Positions 24,801 to 32,933 of a stretch of 64,000 nt of DNA are shown here, in pieces. The notes under the pieces were generated by a model. It searched no databases. It had not been told where the DNA came from and was given only the letters and a program-made list of their open reading frames with translations. Source of the stretch: Clostridiales bacterium (lineage in GTDB: Bacteria; Bacillota; Clostridia; Saccharofermentanales; Saccharofermentanaceae). The DNA lies in NCBI GenBank assembly GCA_017527865.1, contig JAFXPN010000026.1, forward strand, positions 37,317 through 101,316. Direction: 5' to 3'. The position numbers and the translations under genes were made by a program. Position 1 is the first letter of the stretch. Every line of letters starts with the position of its first letter.

Positions 24801-25006
24801 GTTGCCACTTCAAAATAGCCCCGTATTTCCTTACAATGTTCCAACTTTTACCGATTATCAGGAACTCCATCAGGGAATAGCACCGTATTTCCTTACAATG
24901 TTCCAACTTTTACCGATTATCAGGAACTCCATCAGGAAATTGAACTGTTATTCCTGATACTGTTCTATGTTTTTCAGATAACTAGGAACACTATCAGGAA
25001 CTGACC
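24801..25006 (+). repeat. Leader plus three tandem 62-bp hairpin units
   Basis: Leader GTTGCCACTTCAAAAT (24801-24816) is followed by units at 24821, 24883 and 24945, exactly 62 bp apart. Units 1 and 2 are identical over their first 54 bases. Each unit has TTCC-type sequences on the left and ATCAGGAAC plus ATCAGG on the right, forming a stem; unit 3 shows both arms best (TTCCTGAT and ATCAGGAA). A related array with the same leader is at 52998-53142. Confidence 0.85.
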
Positions 25007-25011
25007 TGCTG

Positions 25012-25039
25012 AAAAACCCCGGTTTTTACGCCGGGGTTT
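25012..25039 (-). terminator. Terminator of the DUF4214 gene 1
   Basis: On the minus strand AAACCCCGG pairs with CCGGGGTTT and runs into TTTTTC. Confidence 0.88.
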
Positions 25040-25076
25040 CAAATAGTTTATTGTTGAGGTGTATTGTTATTTAAGT

Positions 25077-26369
25077 TCAGAATTCTTCGTTAACTGTCTC
25101 GCACTCAGAGCTGTCAAGGAAAGCCGTTACGACTGCACTTCTTGATGTGCCGTTCTTAAGAGCTGCTGTCCAGTTTGCGATCTCGGAATCGGAAGCGGTT
25201 CTGTTGAACAATACCTTGTAAAGCATAGCTACGAACTCGTCATCGCTGATGTTGCGGTCTGCGAATTCTGCACAGTTCATGAAGCCGTTGATAGTCTTAT
25301 CAAAACCGTCCTCGTCGTTAAGAAGGATGTTTACCCATTCTGCCTTACCTTCAGCGTCAGAAGCTCTGTCAAGAACCGTGATGTAGAGCTGCTCAACGAA
25401 CAGATCAGCTGCAGCTTCCTTGCTGAGAACGATCACAACGGGAGCGCTGGAAGCGGAAGAAGATGATGTTGTTGCTGCAGGTGCGGATTCTGTTGCAGCG
25501 GGTGCCGTAGCAGCAGGTGCAACGGGTGCAGGTGCGGGAGTTGTATCGTCATCAGAGATAATGTCTTCAACACGGGTAGTATCTTCAGCGATCGTATCCT
25601 CAATGCGTGTTGTATCGTCTGCGGGCTCAACGGGCTCTATAGAAGGTGTTGTATCAGTATCGTCGATATCGTCGATGATGTCGTCTTCCATACCGAAGTC
25701 GGGAGCGACAGGCTCATCGTCTTCGTCATCTAAGACCATACCGTAGTCAGGTGCAACGGGCTCGTCGTCTTCGTCATCTATAACCATACCGAAGTCAGGT
25801 GCGACAGGCTCATCATCCTCGTCGGACTGACCATCGATCGTAAAAGAATCAGGGTGATCGATTACAAACTCGTCGTCATCATCCTCGTCGTCTTCCATAC
25901 CGAAGTCGGGTGCTACAGGCTCGTCCTCTTCGTCATCTATAACCATGCCATAATCAGGTGCAACGGGCTCTTCATTATTAGCACGAATATGATCGATTGC
26001 TTCGAAATATATAGTGATCAACATATTATATTCCTCTGTATAATGTCTGGATGTGGCACGCCTGTTATCCAGGGTGTTGCAGGAAGATTCGATCGAGAAC
26101 TCGATCAGCATTCCATCCAATGCCGGAAGCTGGTCTCCGTATGTATTGTAGAATTCATCTACCTCATAGATAAGATCGGCGAGTTCACCTGCCGTAACAT
26201 TACTTGTCATGTAGACGTTCGGATTCTGAGCAAATATGCCGGTTGATTCGTTTCCGTAGCGGTCGTTCTCACATGCCAGCGTTGCTGCTGCAGGTACCGC
26301 AGTCATCAGCATTGTTGCTGAAAGTGCTGCTCCGATGATCTTGCTTCCTACTTTGCCTTTGAGATTCAT
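25077..26369 (-). CDS. Secreted DUF4214 protein with acidic EPVAPD repeats
   Basis: 430 aa. Sec signal peptide (cleavage near AAATLA, residue 30). Residues 120-240 contain five copies of a motif like EPVAPDYGMVIDDEDD, separated by Asp/Glu-rich stretches, then a Thr/Asp and Ala/Pro/Ser linker. The C-terminal DUF4214 domain (about 320-430) has FVEQLYITVLDRASDAEGKAEWV and FVAMLYKVLFNRTASDSEIANW. DUF4214 occurs in surface and S-layer-associated proteins. The acidic repeats could bind calcium. It shares its promoter architecture with a paralogue at 54193 and two GG-leader peptide genes. Confidence 0.85.
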   Translation of the reverse strand: MNLKGKVGSKIIGAALSATMLMTAVPAAATLACENDRYGNESTGIFAQNPNVYMTSNVTAGELADLIYEVDEFYNTYGDQLPALDGMLIEFSIESSCNTLDNRRATSRHYTEEYNMLITIYFEAIDHIRANNEEPVAPDYGMVIDDEEDEPVAPDFGMEDDEDDDDEFVIDHPDSFTIDGQSDEDDEPVAPDFGMVIDDEDDEPVAPDYGMVLDDEDDEPVAPDFGMEDDIIDDIDDTDTTPSIEPVEPADDTTRIEDTIAEDTTRVEDIISDDDTTPAPAPVAPAATAPAATESAPAATTSSSSASSAPVVIVLSKEAAADLFVEQLYITVLDRASDAEGKAEWVNILLNDEDGFDKTINGFMNCAEFADRNISDDEFVAMLYKVLFNRTASDSEIANWTAALKNGTSRSAVVTAFLDSSECETVNEEF

Positions 26370-26425
26370 TTTTGGTTACCTCCAAATGTTTGTTTAAAGT
26401 TTGTTCATATTTTGTCAACACGCAT

Positions 26426-26520
26426 ATCTAACCACTCGGAAAACCTGAATCCAATAAACAATGACACTTGGAAATATCGCTTAATCAACGGTTTCCGTCG
26501 GCCGTGTTGCTTAATGAACT
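26426..26520 (-). promoter_or_regulatory. Regulon promoter (locus 3): paired palindromes, -35, -10
   Basis: Minus strand: -10 TTAGAT (26426-26431), 17-bp spacer, -35 TTGGAT (26449-26454). Proximal site CGTTGATTAAGCGATA (26475-26490) is centred 28.5 bp upstream of the -35; the distal site (26505-26520) is centred exactly 30 bp further. Confidence 0.8.
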
Positions 26521-26563
26521 TAACGACCGCAGATTGATGACAAATGAGGCTGTCTCATAACAC

Positions 26564-26592
26564 AAAAGCGGACACCCTTATGAGTGTCCGCT
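26564..26592 (-). terminator. Terminator after tRNA-Ser
   Basis: GCGGACAC pairs with GTGTCCGC, followed by TTTTGTG on the minus strand. Confidence 0.9.
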
Positions 26593-26601
26593 TCCGTGTC
26601 T

Positions 26602-26692
26602 TGGCGGAGAAGGAGGGATTCGAACCCTCGCGCCAGTTGCCCAGCCTAAAGCTTTAGCAAAGCCTCCCCTTCGGCCTCTTGGGTACTTCTCC
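26602..26692 (-). tRNA. tRNA-Ser (anticodon GCT)
   Basis: Minus-strand cloverleaf with acceptor GGAGAAG/CTTCTCC, anticodon loop TTGCTAA (anticodon GCT), a long variable arm, T-arm GAGGGTTCGAATCCCTC and encoded CCA. The long variable arm identifies the Ser class. Confidence 0.95.
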
Positions 26693-26770
26693 GTGCCGAA
26701 TAAATGAACGGCGGATTAGCTTTTCGCGCCGTCAGAATGTGATTATATCACACTTTATGAAACATTGCAG

Positions 26771-28249
26771 TTATTTTTGCCCGCCGCCCTTGATCTGCAT
26801 CTTGTTTATGTACATTAGCCCGTCCGCGCGGTTGAAGACGGCATCGGCATCGCGGTCGCCGTCAGTATACTCGGCAACGCCCAGGGCCGCCGAATAACGC
26901 TGCCAGGGTTTGACGGACATGTCGCTGCGGCAGCGGTCGTAAGTCTCGTGAAGCTCGAGTATCTTGCTGTCACGGTTGACGTAGTCGTCTCCAATCAGCA
27001 CGGCGACGAATTCATCGCCTCCGATGCGGTAAACGGGGGAATGCTTGAACACTTCGCAGATGATCCTGCAGCAGCCCTTGATATAGATGTCTCCCGCGCT
27101 GTGGCCGTACCGGTCGTTGGTCGACTTGAGATCATTAACATCGACCATTACTATCGCGAACTCCGCGATGCCTGAACCGATGGCCTCATCAAGCTCCTTC
27201 ATCTTTTGCTCATAAGACGCCTTGTTGCCCGTGCCCGTCAGACCGTCGCGGTAAGCGTTGCGCTCGGCGATCTCCTTCGCGGTCGTGATGTCTGTTACTT
27301 CATTGATATAGTCGATTATCCTGATCTGCATCGAACGGAGTTCGTCGTAGATCTCGCGGATCTCATCGTGACCCTTGATATCAACATTGATGATCTCCGC
27401 GGTCTCGGGATCCGTGTGTCCGCCCGGATCGAATTTGCGCATCTCGTGGGTGAGCTTCTTAAGGGGCGTTACGACAATGCTGTTGATATAGATAAATGCG
27501 ATCACAAGAACGAACGCGATGCATATGCCCGCTCCCGCAGCCGTATACATGAGATTCAGCATGCGCTGCTCCATTACGCTCTCCATGCCGAGTTCGCACA
27601 CGACCAGGCAGACAAAATTACCGTACCGGTCAAACACCGGAGCAAACGCCGTACAGATCCACCCGTGCTCCCCGTCCGTTATCACAGGCGTATTCTCCTC
27701 GAAAGGATCAATTCCGGCAAACTCGCCGGGACGGTTAAAATAAGAACCCATCGACTGATACGACATCGCCTCGGAATCGATGATTATAAAGTCTTCAGTG
27801 CCGGTTCCGGCAGGCTGTCCTTCAGCCTCGTTCCAGGAAACAAGATAGATGCGGTGGATATCGCTCATGTTCTGAACGTAGTGGATCAGATTGGCCCGCT
27901 CGGTCTCGAGCTGACTGCCGAGTCCTTTGCTCCACAGATACTCATTGATCAGCTGATAATCCGAATTGTTCTCCGCGCTCTGCCTTACCTCCTGGTATTC
28001 CGGAGACATGAGTTCATCATCAAGCATATCTATGAATTCGGAATCGACCATATATGCATAATTATGAGCGGTGTTGTCGGCAAGCCTTTTATAATATGAA
28101 TCTATCTGCTGAACGTTGATGATATAAGAGATGATACAGACGCTCGCGGCCGTGAGCAAAACAGTCGCAAAGACGAACAGGAATATCTTCCTTGCGATAG
28201 TAAAATGCCGGACCTTGCGGGGCTCGTTGTTGTCATCGTTTACGCTCAT
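26771..28249 (-). CDS. Membrane-bound diguanylate cyclase (GGDEF)
   Basis: 492 aa. Two transmembrane helices (about 22-45 and 236-260) enclose a periplasmic sensor domain resembling a Cache/PAS-like fold, followed by a HAMP-like linker and a C-terminal GGDEF domain (about 330-492). The active site RIGGDEFVAV is intact, so it should make cyclic di-GMP from two GTP. The inhibitory RxxD site five residues before GGDEF is absent (FKHSPVYRIGGDEF), so product feedback is not expected. No EAL domain. Confidence 0.92.
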   Translation of the reverse strand: MSVNDDNNEPRKVRHFTIARKIFLFVFATVLLTAASVCIISYIINVQQIDSYYKRLADNTAHNYAYMVDSEFIDMLDDELMSPEYQEVRQSAENNSDYQLINEYLWSKGLGSQLETERANLIHYVQNMSDIHRIYLVSWNEAEGQPAGTGTEDFIIIDSEAMSYQSMGSYFNRPGEFAGIDPFEENTPVITDGEHGWICTAFAPVFDRYGNFVCLVVCELGMESVMEQRMLNLMYTAAGAGICIAFVLVIAFIYINSIVVTPLKKLTHEMRKFDPGGHTDPETAEIINVDIKGHDEIREIYDELRSMQIRIIDYINEVTDITTAKEIAERNAYRDGLTGTGNKASYEQKMKELDEAIGSGIAEFAIVMVDVNDLKSTNDRYGHSAGDIYIKGCCRIICEVFKHSPVYRIGGDEFVAVLIGDDYVNRDSKILELHETYDRCRSDMSVKPWQRYSAALGVAEYTDGDRDADAVFNRADGLMYINKMQIKGGGQK

Positions 28250-28360
28250 GTCTCATATACTCCACTTATTAAGATGTTAGCATACGGCATAGGGAAAGTT
28301 GTCAAATAAATGTGAATAATTATGGCGTATTATTACATCCCATTCGCTGCAAAACCATGT

Positions 28361-28366
28361 TAATAT
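28361..28366 (+). promoter_or_regulatory. -10 box before a leaderless membrane protein gene
   Basis: TAATAT ends 7 nt before the ATG at 28374. No ribosome site is present. Confidence 0.5.
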
Positions 28367-28373
28367 CTATGAC

Positions 28374-29042
28374 ATGAGCGGAGAGCCTACAATCAACAAA
28401 AACAAACGTCTGGCAATAAGGATCGCGCTGTGCGTGATCGGCATCGTGATCTGCGGCGTGGCCGTGGGATTTTTCAGGTTCGCGGCATTCGGCGTAGATC
28501 CGTTCACTACGTCCGTCTGCGGATTCGACTTGCTGATCCCGATAAGCTACGGCACGGTCTATGTCATCGAAAACGCGGTGCTGCTTTTGTTCGCGCTTAT
28601 CTTCGACCGCCATTACATAGGTCTCGGCACCATCATCAACCTGTTCCTCGTGGGATATATCGCGGACTATATACAGATGGCGCTTAGCGGCATCCTTCCG
28701 TCAAACATCGCCGTCAGGATCATCTGCCTCGTTCTCGGCGTGCTGCTCTTGAGTTTCTCCGCAGCGCTCTATATGCCCGCTGACATGGGCGTCTCGACAT
28801 ACGACGCAGTCGCGCTCATCATAGCCGAGACATGGCACATCGGCAAGTTCAAGACAGACCGTGTAATCACGGATCTTGTCTGCGTCGCGCTCGGCACAGT
28901 GCTCTACATCCTGTCCGGAAATCCCTTGAGGGAGATAACAACCATCGTCGGTATCGGCACCATCATCACGGCCTTCTTCATGGGCCCGCTCATAAGCTTC
29001 TTCAGCACGAATATCACGAAGAAGTATCTTCTGAAAGACTAG
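28374..29042 (+). CDS. YczE/YyaS-type integral membrane protein
   Basis: 222 aa with five or six transmembrane helices. Family features: FRFAAFGVDPFTTSVCG near residue 35, DMGVSTYDAVALIIAE near 145 and a C-terminal GTIITAFFMGPLISFF. COG2364-type proteins have unknown transport-like roles. The ATG appears leaderless. The 3' end overlaps the convergent DUF2130 gene by 29 bp. Confidence 0.88.
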   Translation: MSGEPTINKNKRLAIRIALCVIGIVICGVAVGFFRFAAFGVDPFTTSVCGFDLLIPISYGTVYVIENAVLLLFALIFDRHYIGLGTIINLFLVGYIADYIQMALSGILPSNIAVRIICLVLGVLLLSFSAALYMPADMGVSTYDAVALIIAETWHIGKFKTDRVITDLVCVALGTVLYILSGNPLREITTIVGIGTIITAFFMGPLISFFSTNITKKYLLKD

Positions 29043-30252
29043 GCCTCTCCCCCGAATTCATATCATCGAAAAGCTTCTTCACCGACGGCGCGTTCTTGGT
29101 GAGTTTCTTGATCGTCACCTTATCGAGCTTGTTGTCCGCCGCATTGAGGAACTTCATGGACGTCATGAGTTCCGTCTTTGTCTTCTCGAGCTTCGTGATC
29201 GCGGCATCGATGTCGGCGATCGCCTTATCGTAATTACTCGCGGCCGTACTCACCGACTTGGAGAAGTCCTCCTTGGCCGCCGTAAGATTCTCTTCGAAAT
29301 GCACGATGTCGAGCTGTTGATTCTTTATCTGTTCAAGCTGCGTCCTGTAGGTAAGCGAATTCAGCGCGGCGTTGCGCAGCAGTGAGATTATCGGGATAAA
29401 GAACTGCGGGCGTACGACGAACATCTTCGGATAGACGTAGGAGACATCCGCGATCCCGTTATTGTAAAAATCGTTGTCCGCTTCGAGCAAAGAGACCAGC
29501 ACGGCATATTCGCAGCCCTTTTCGCGGCGGTCCTTGTCGAGCTCCTTGAAGAAATCCTCGTTCTTGCGCTTGGTCGAGGTTGTATCCATCTCGTTCTTCA
29601 TCTCGAACATGATGGATATGAACTCCACGCCGTCCGATGATTCACGGTAGATGAAATCGCCCTTGCTGCCAGACCCGCTGACTTCATTGTCCTTGCCGAA
29701 TTCGGCGTTGGGGAACGCGGCCATCCTGATGCCGTTGAACTGGTTCAGGCAGTGCTGCTCGAGGCTCTCGCCGACCATCTTCGTCGACTGCTTCGCCTTG
29801 AAGTCCTTGAGCCTGTCTATCTCTTCATCGCGAAGGCGCAGCTGGCCCTTATGCTGTTCGATAAGGGTCAGCTTCTCGTTCTCGTCCTTCTGTTTCTGGA
29901 GCTCGATGTCGCTTTTTAAGCGGACTATCTCATTCTCCTTTTCCTGAGTCGCCTTCGTTATCGCGAGTTCCTTCTCGGTCTGCGCTTTATCGAGCTGCGC
30001 CTTGAGCTGCTCGATCATGAGATTCTTCTGTTCGAGCTCGGACTTCTTTATCGAGATCTGTTCGGCATGGAGCTTCTCCTGCTCCATCCTCTTGACCTTC
30101 ATCTGCGCGTCTGCTTTCTGCCGCTCGGCTTCAAGCCGCTCATGGACCTCCTGCTCGAACTGCGCATTCTTCACCTGCGACAGGATCTGCGCATAATCTG
30201 CCTCGTCGACCTGAAACACCTTCTTGCAATTAGGACACTGTAATTCTTTCAT
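29014..30252 (-). CDS. DUF2130 coiled-coil protein
   Basis: 412 aa. A short N-terminal zinc knuckle (CPNCKKVF) is followed by a long charged coiled coil (residues 20-160), then the DUF2130 domain (about 160-300) with FGKDNEVSGSGSKGDFIYRE and ISIMFEMKNEMDTTS. The latter resembles a PD-(D/E)XK nuclease core (D, then E-x-K). A second coiled coil closes the protein. Ribosome site GAGGTG. The family is widespread but has no settled function; a DNA-end processing role is sometimes suggested. Confidence 0.88.
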   Translation of the reverse strand: MKELQCPNCKKVFQVDEADYAQILSQVKNAQFEQEVHERLEAERQKADAQMKVKRMEQEKLHAEQISIKKSELEQKNLMIEQLKAQLDKAQTEKELAITKATQEKENEIVRLKSDIELQKQKDENEKLTLIEQHKGQLRLRDEEIDRLKDFKAKQSTKMVGESLEQHCLNQFNGIRMAAFPNAEFGKDNEVSGSGSKGDFIYRESSDGVEFISIMFEMKNEMDTTSTKRKNEDFFKELDKDRREKGCEYAVLVSLLEADNDFYNNGIADVSYVYPKMFVVRPQFFIPIISLLRNAALNSLTYRTQLEQIKNQQLDIVHFEENLTAAKEDFSKSVSTAASNYDKAIADIDAAITKLEKTKTELMTSMKFLNAADNKLDKVTIKKLTKNAPSVKKLFDDMNSGERPSLSEDTSS

Positions 30253-30335
30253 CGAAACACCTCGCCTTGATCGTCGTTAAATCTTATATAGCACAGATCA
30301 GCCGTGACTGACAGACGACTGATCCTGGTGTTTTG

Positions 30336-32933
30336 TTATGCGCGGACCGTATCTTCAGCGGCCGGCTCCACGGTTGCGCGGTCAAGCGCGGTAATCCTGA
30401 TCTCATCACCTTCTGCATCGATCAGCGCCGTATCGCCGGTCTTGATGACACCGTCGAGCAATGCCTCCGACAGATTGTCTTCGATCATGGACTGCATGAC
30501 CCTCTTCAAAGGTCTTGCGCCGTACTGCGGATCGTAACCCTTCTTCGCAAGAAGCTCCTTGGCCGCATCGGTCAGCTTGATGCTGATGTTGATGTCCGAG
30601 ACTCTCTTGCTCACCTGCGCCGTCAGTATGTCGACGATCTTGATGAGTGAGGCCTTGCCGAGCATCCTGAAGAAAATGATCTCATCGACACGGTTCACGA
30701 ACTCGGGCGAGAATGCTTTCTTGAGCTCATCGAGCACCACGGCCTTCGCTTCGTCGTACGACTTGCCGCCGTAGAGTCTCTCGGCGGATGCTTCATCCTC
30801 ATCATTGCTGTCGCCAGCCATGTCAAATCCGATCCGTCTGCCCTCGGAACCCGTGAGCATCCTCGCTCCGATATTGGACGTCATGATGATGATCGTGTTC
30901 TTAAAGTCAACGACCCTGCCCTTGCCGTCGGTCAAACGGCCGTCGTCCAGCACCTGCAGCATTGAGTTGAACACTTCCGGATGCGCCTTCTCTATCTCAT
31001 CGAAAAGAACGACTGAATAAGGGTGTCTTCTCACCTTCTCGGTCAGCTGTCCGCCCTCGTCGTAGCCCACATATCCCGGAGGGGAACCGATGAGCTTGCT
31101 GACGTCGTGCTTCTCCATGTACTCAGACATATCGATTCGGACGAGCGCATTCTCGTCGCCGAACATCACCTCGGCAAGAGCCTTGGCAAGTTCCGTCTTA
31201 CCGACACCGGTCGTACCGAGGAAGATGAAGGAACCGGACGGCTTCGTCGGATCTTTCAGTCCAAGTCGCGATCTTCTGATCGCCTTCGAGACAGCGGTGA
31301 CCGCCTCATCCTGACCGATGACTCTCTTCTTCAGTTCATCTTCGAGGGTCTTTAATCTCTGCGCATCGGATTCGGTTATCTTCGACACGGGGATACCGGA
31401 CCACTGAGACAGGACATCGGCAACCTCGTCGACCGTCAGAGTGCCCGTGAAGCCCTCGCTGTCCGCGGCATCGCTTGCGTTCAGGGCATCGAGTTCGCTC
31501 TGAACCTTGGACTCTTCATCGCGCAGAGCCGCAGCCTTCTCATACTCCATGTTCTCAACGGCTGCCTTCTTCTGCTCCTCGAGTTCTTCGAGTTTCTTAG
31601 TGAGCCTGATCTTATTGTCGGTAGTTACAAAGTTGATCCTCTTTCTTGCAGCGGCCTCATCGATAAGGTCGATCGCCTTATCCGGAAGGAACCTGTCCGA
31701 CACATATCTTGCAGACAAAGTAACCGCCTGCTTAATGCATTCATCGGGGATCCTTATCTTGTGATGCTCTTCGTACTTGGGCCTTAAGCCCATCAGTATC
31801 TCTATTGCCTCTTCCTGCGAAGGCTCATCCACGATGACCTTCTGGAAACGTCTCTCGAGCGCATGATCCTTCTCGATATACTTGCTGTACTCGTCGAGCG
31901 TTGTGGCGCCTATGATCTGAAGCTCATTCTTGGTAAGCATCGGCTTCATGATATTGGCGGCATCAAGCGACCCGCCTTCTCCGCCTCCGCCTGTTCCGAT
32001 CAGGGTATGGATCTCATCGATGAACAGTATGACGTTGGGATCTGCGGATGCTTCCTCGAGCACGTTCTTGATCCTCTCCTCGAAGTCGCCCCTGTATTTG
32101 GAACCGGCGACCAGGGAACCCATATCGATGCTGTAGACAGTCTTGCCCTTGATGATATCGGGGACATCGTCCTTTGCTATGGCAAGAGCGAGGCCCTCTG
32201 CGATGGCGGTCTTGCCGACACCGGGATCACCTACGAGACAGGGATTGTTCTTCGTCCTTCTGGCGAGTATCTGCATCACGCGGTTGATCTCCTGCTCACG
32301 TCCGATAACGGGATCGATCTTGCCCTGCGAAGCCATCGCCGTCAGGTTCTTGCCGAACTTATCGAGCGTCTTGTGTCCGCCCTTGCCGGCCTTTCTCGCG
32401 CCCTTCTCGCGGGGAGCTCCGCTCTGACCATCGAAGGCGCGGCCATCCGGTTCGGAAGCTCCCGCGGACTCCGGCAGATCTCCGTCGCCCATCGAGCCCG
32501 ACAGCTCATCGACGATGCCGTTTATGTCGGCGCCGATCCTCACAAGAAGATCGTTGCCCGTATATGCCCTCTTTATCGCGATCGCGAAAAGCAGATGTTC
32601 CGGCTTGATGACCCCGTTGTCTCCTATCCTTCTCGACAGTTCGTTCGCGTCATTAAAAAGTCTCTTGGACTCGATCCTCAGAAGTTCCAGACCCTGCTCG
32701 ACCTCATAATTGTTGATCGGATCATCGATCACGCCTTCGTCAAATCCCATGGTCCCGGCAAGCAGTTCAAGGGTTACTCCGCCCCGTTCCAGGATGTCGG
32801 CTGCAGGGCCGCCGACCGCTGCTATCCCCGCGAGGATATAGTCGGTCGTGATCATCCGGTTGCCGGACGAGCCGACAAATCTTTTCGCGTAGATTATCAC
32901 TCTCGCTGTATCATCAGTAAGCTTTAAGTTCAT
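30336..32933 (-). CDS. clpC: ClpC AAA+ unfoldase
   Basis: 865 aa Hsp100 ATPase that unfolds damaged or tagged proteins for ClpP. N-domain repeats (1-145), first AAA+ module (GDPGVGKTAIAEG, VILFIDEIHTLIGTG), a UVR-containing middle coiled coil (MEYEKAAALRDEE), second AAA+ module (GTTGVGKTELAKA, VLFDEIEKAH) and ClpB-D2 end. It is last in ctsR-mcsA-mcsB-clpC and overlaps mcsB by 4 bp. The first N-domain repeat has TTDYILAGI where classical ClpC has GTEHILLGL, a site used to read phospho-arginine; the second keeps PEHLLFAI. This fits the degenerate McsB next door. Confidence 0.96.
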   Translation of the reverse strand: MNLKLTDDTARVIIYAKRFVGSSGNRMITTDYILAGIAAVGGPAADILERGGVTLELLAGTMGFDEGVIDDPINNYEVEQGLELLRIESKRLFNDANELSRRIGDNGVIKPEHLLFAIAIKRAYTGNDLLVRIGADINGIVDELSGSMGDGDLPESAGASEPDGRAFDGQSGAPREKGARKAGKGGHKTLDKFGKNLTAMASQGKIDPVIGREQEINRVMQILARRTKNNPCLVGDPGVGKTAIAEGLALAIAKDDVPDIIKGKTVYSIDMGSLVAGSKYRGDFEERIKNVLEEASADPNVILFIDEIHTLIGTGGGGEGGSLDAANIMKPMLTKNELQIIGATTLDEYSKYIEKDHALERRFQKVIVDEPSQEEAIEILMGLRPKYEEHHKIRIPDECIKQAVTLSARYVSDRFLPDKAIDLIDEAAARKRINFVTTDNKIRLTKKLEELEEQKKAAVENMEYEKAAALRDEESKVQSELDALNASDAADSEGFTGTLTVDEVADVLSQWSGIPVSKITESDAQRLKTLEDELKKRVIGQDEAVTAVSKAIRRSRLGLKDPTKPSGSFIFLGTTGVGKTELAKALAEVMFGDENALVRIDMSEYMEKHDVSKLIGSPPGYVGYDEGGQLTEKVRRHPYSVVLFDEIEKAHPEVFNSMLQVLDDGRLTDGKGRVVDFKNTIIIMTSNIGARMLTGSEGRRIGFDMAGDSNDEDEASAERLYGGKSYDEAKAVVLDELKKAFSPEFVNRVDEIIFFRMLGKASLIKIVDILTAQVSKRVSDINISIKLTDAAKELLAKKGYDPQYGARPLKRVMQSMIEDNLSEALLDGVIKTGDTALIDAEGDEIRITALDRATVEPAAEDTVRA

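Larger units (their letters stand above)
24686..25076. other. Intergenic region: GC-rich repeats, hairpin array, terminator
   Basis: 391 bases without a gene. 24690-24735 is a GC-rich stretch with CGCTTCGCTTCGG repeated. 24801-24816 is the 16-bp leader shared with 53127-53142. 24821-25006 is a three-unit array, followed by the terminator of the minus-strand DUF4214 gene. Confidence 0.7.

Noticed and set aside
24821..25006. Possible CRISPR array
   Set aside because: The units are directly adjacent, without unique spacers between short repeats, the period is 62 bp, and no cas genes are nearby.
27206..28099. Open frame of 297 codons opposite the GGDEF gene
   Set aside because: Antisense shadow of an intact diguanylate cyclase gene, without ribosome site.
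31863..32927. Long open frame (354 codons) on the plus strand opposite clpC
   Set aside because: It is antisense to highly conserved ClpC motifs, has no ribosome site and no recognisable domain; it is a shadow of biased codon use.
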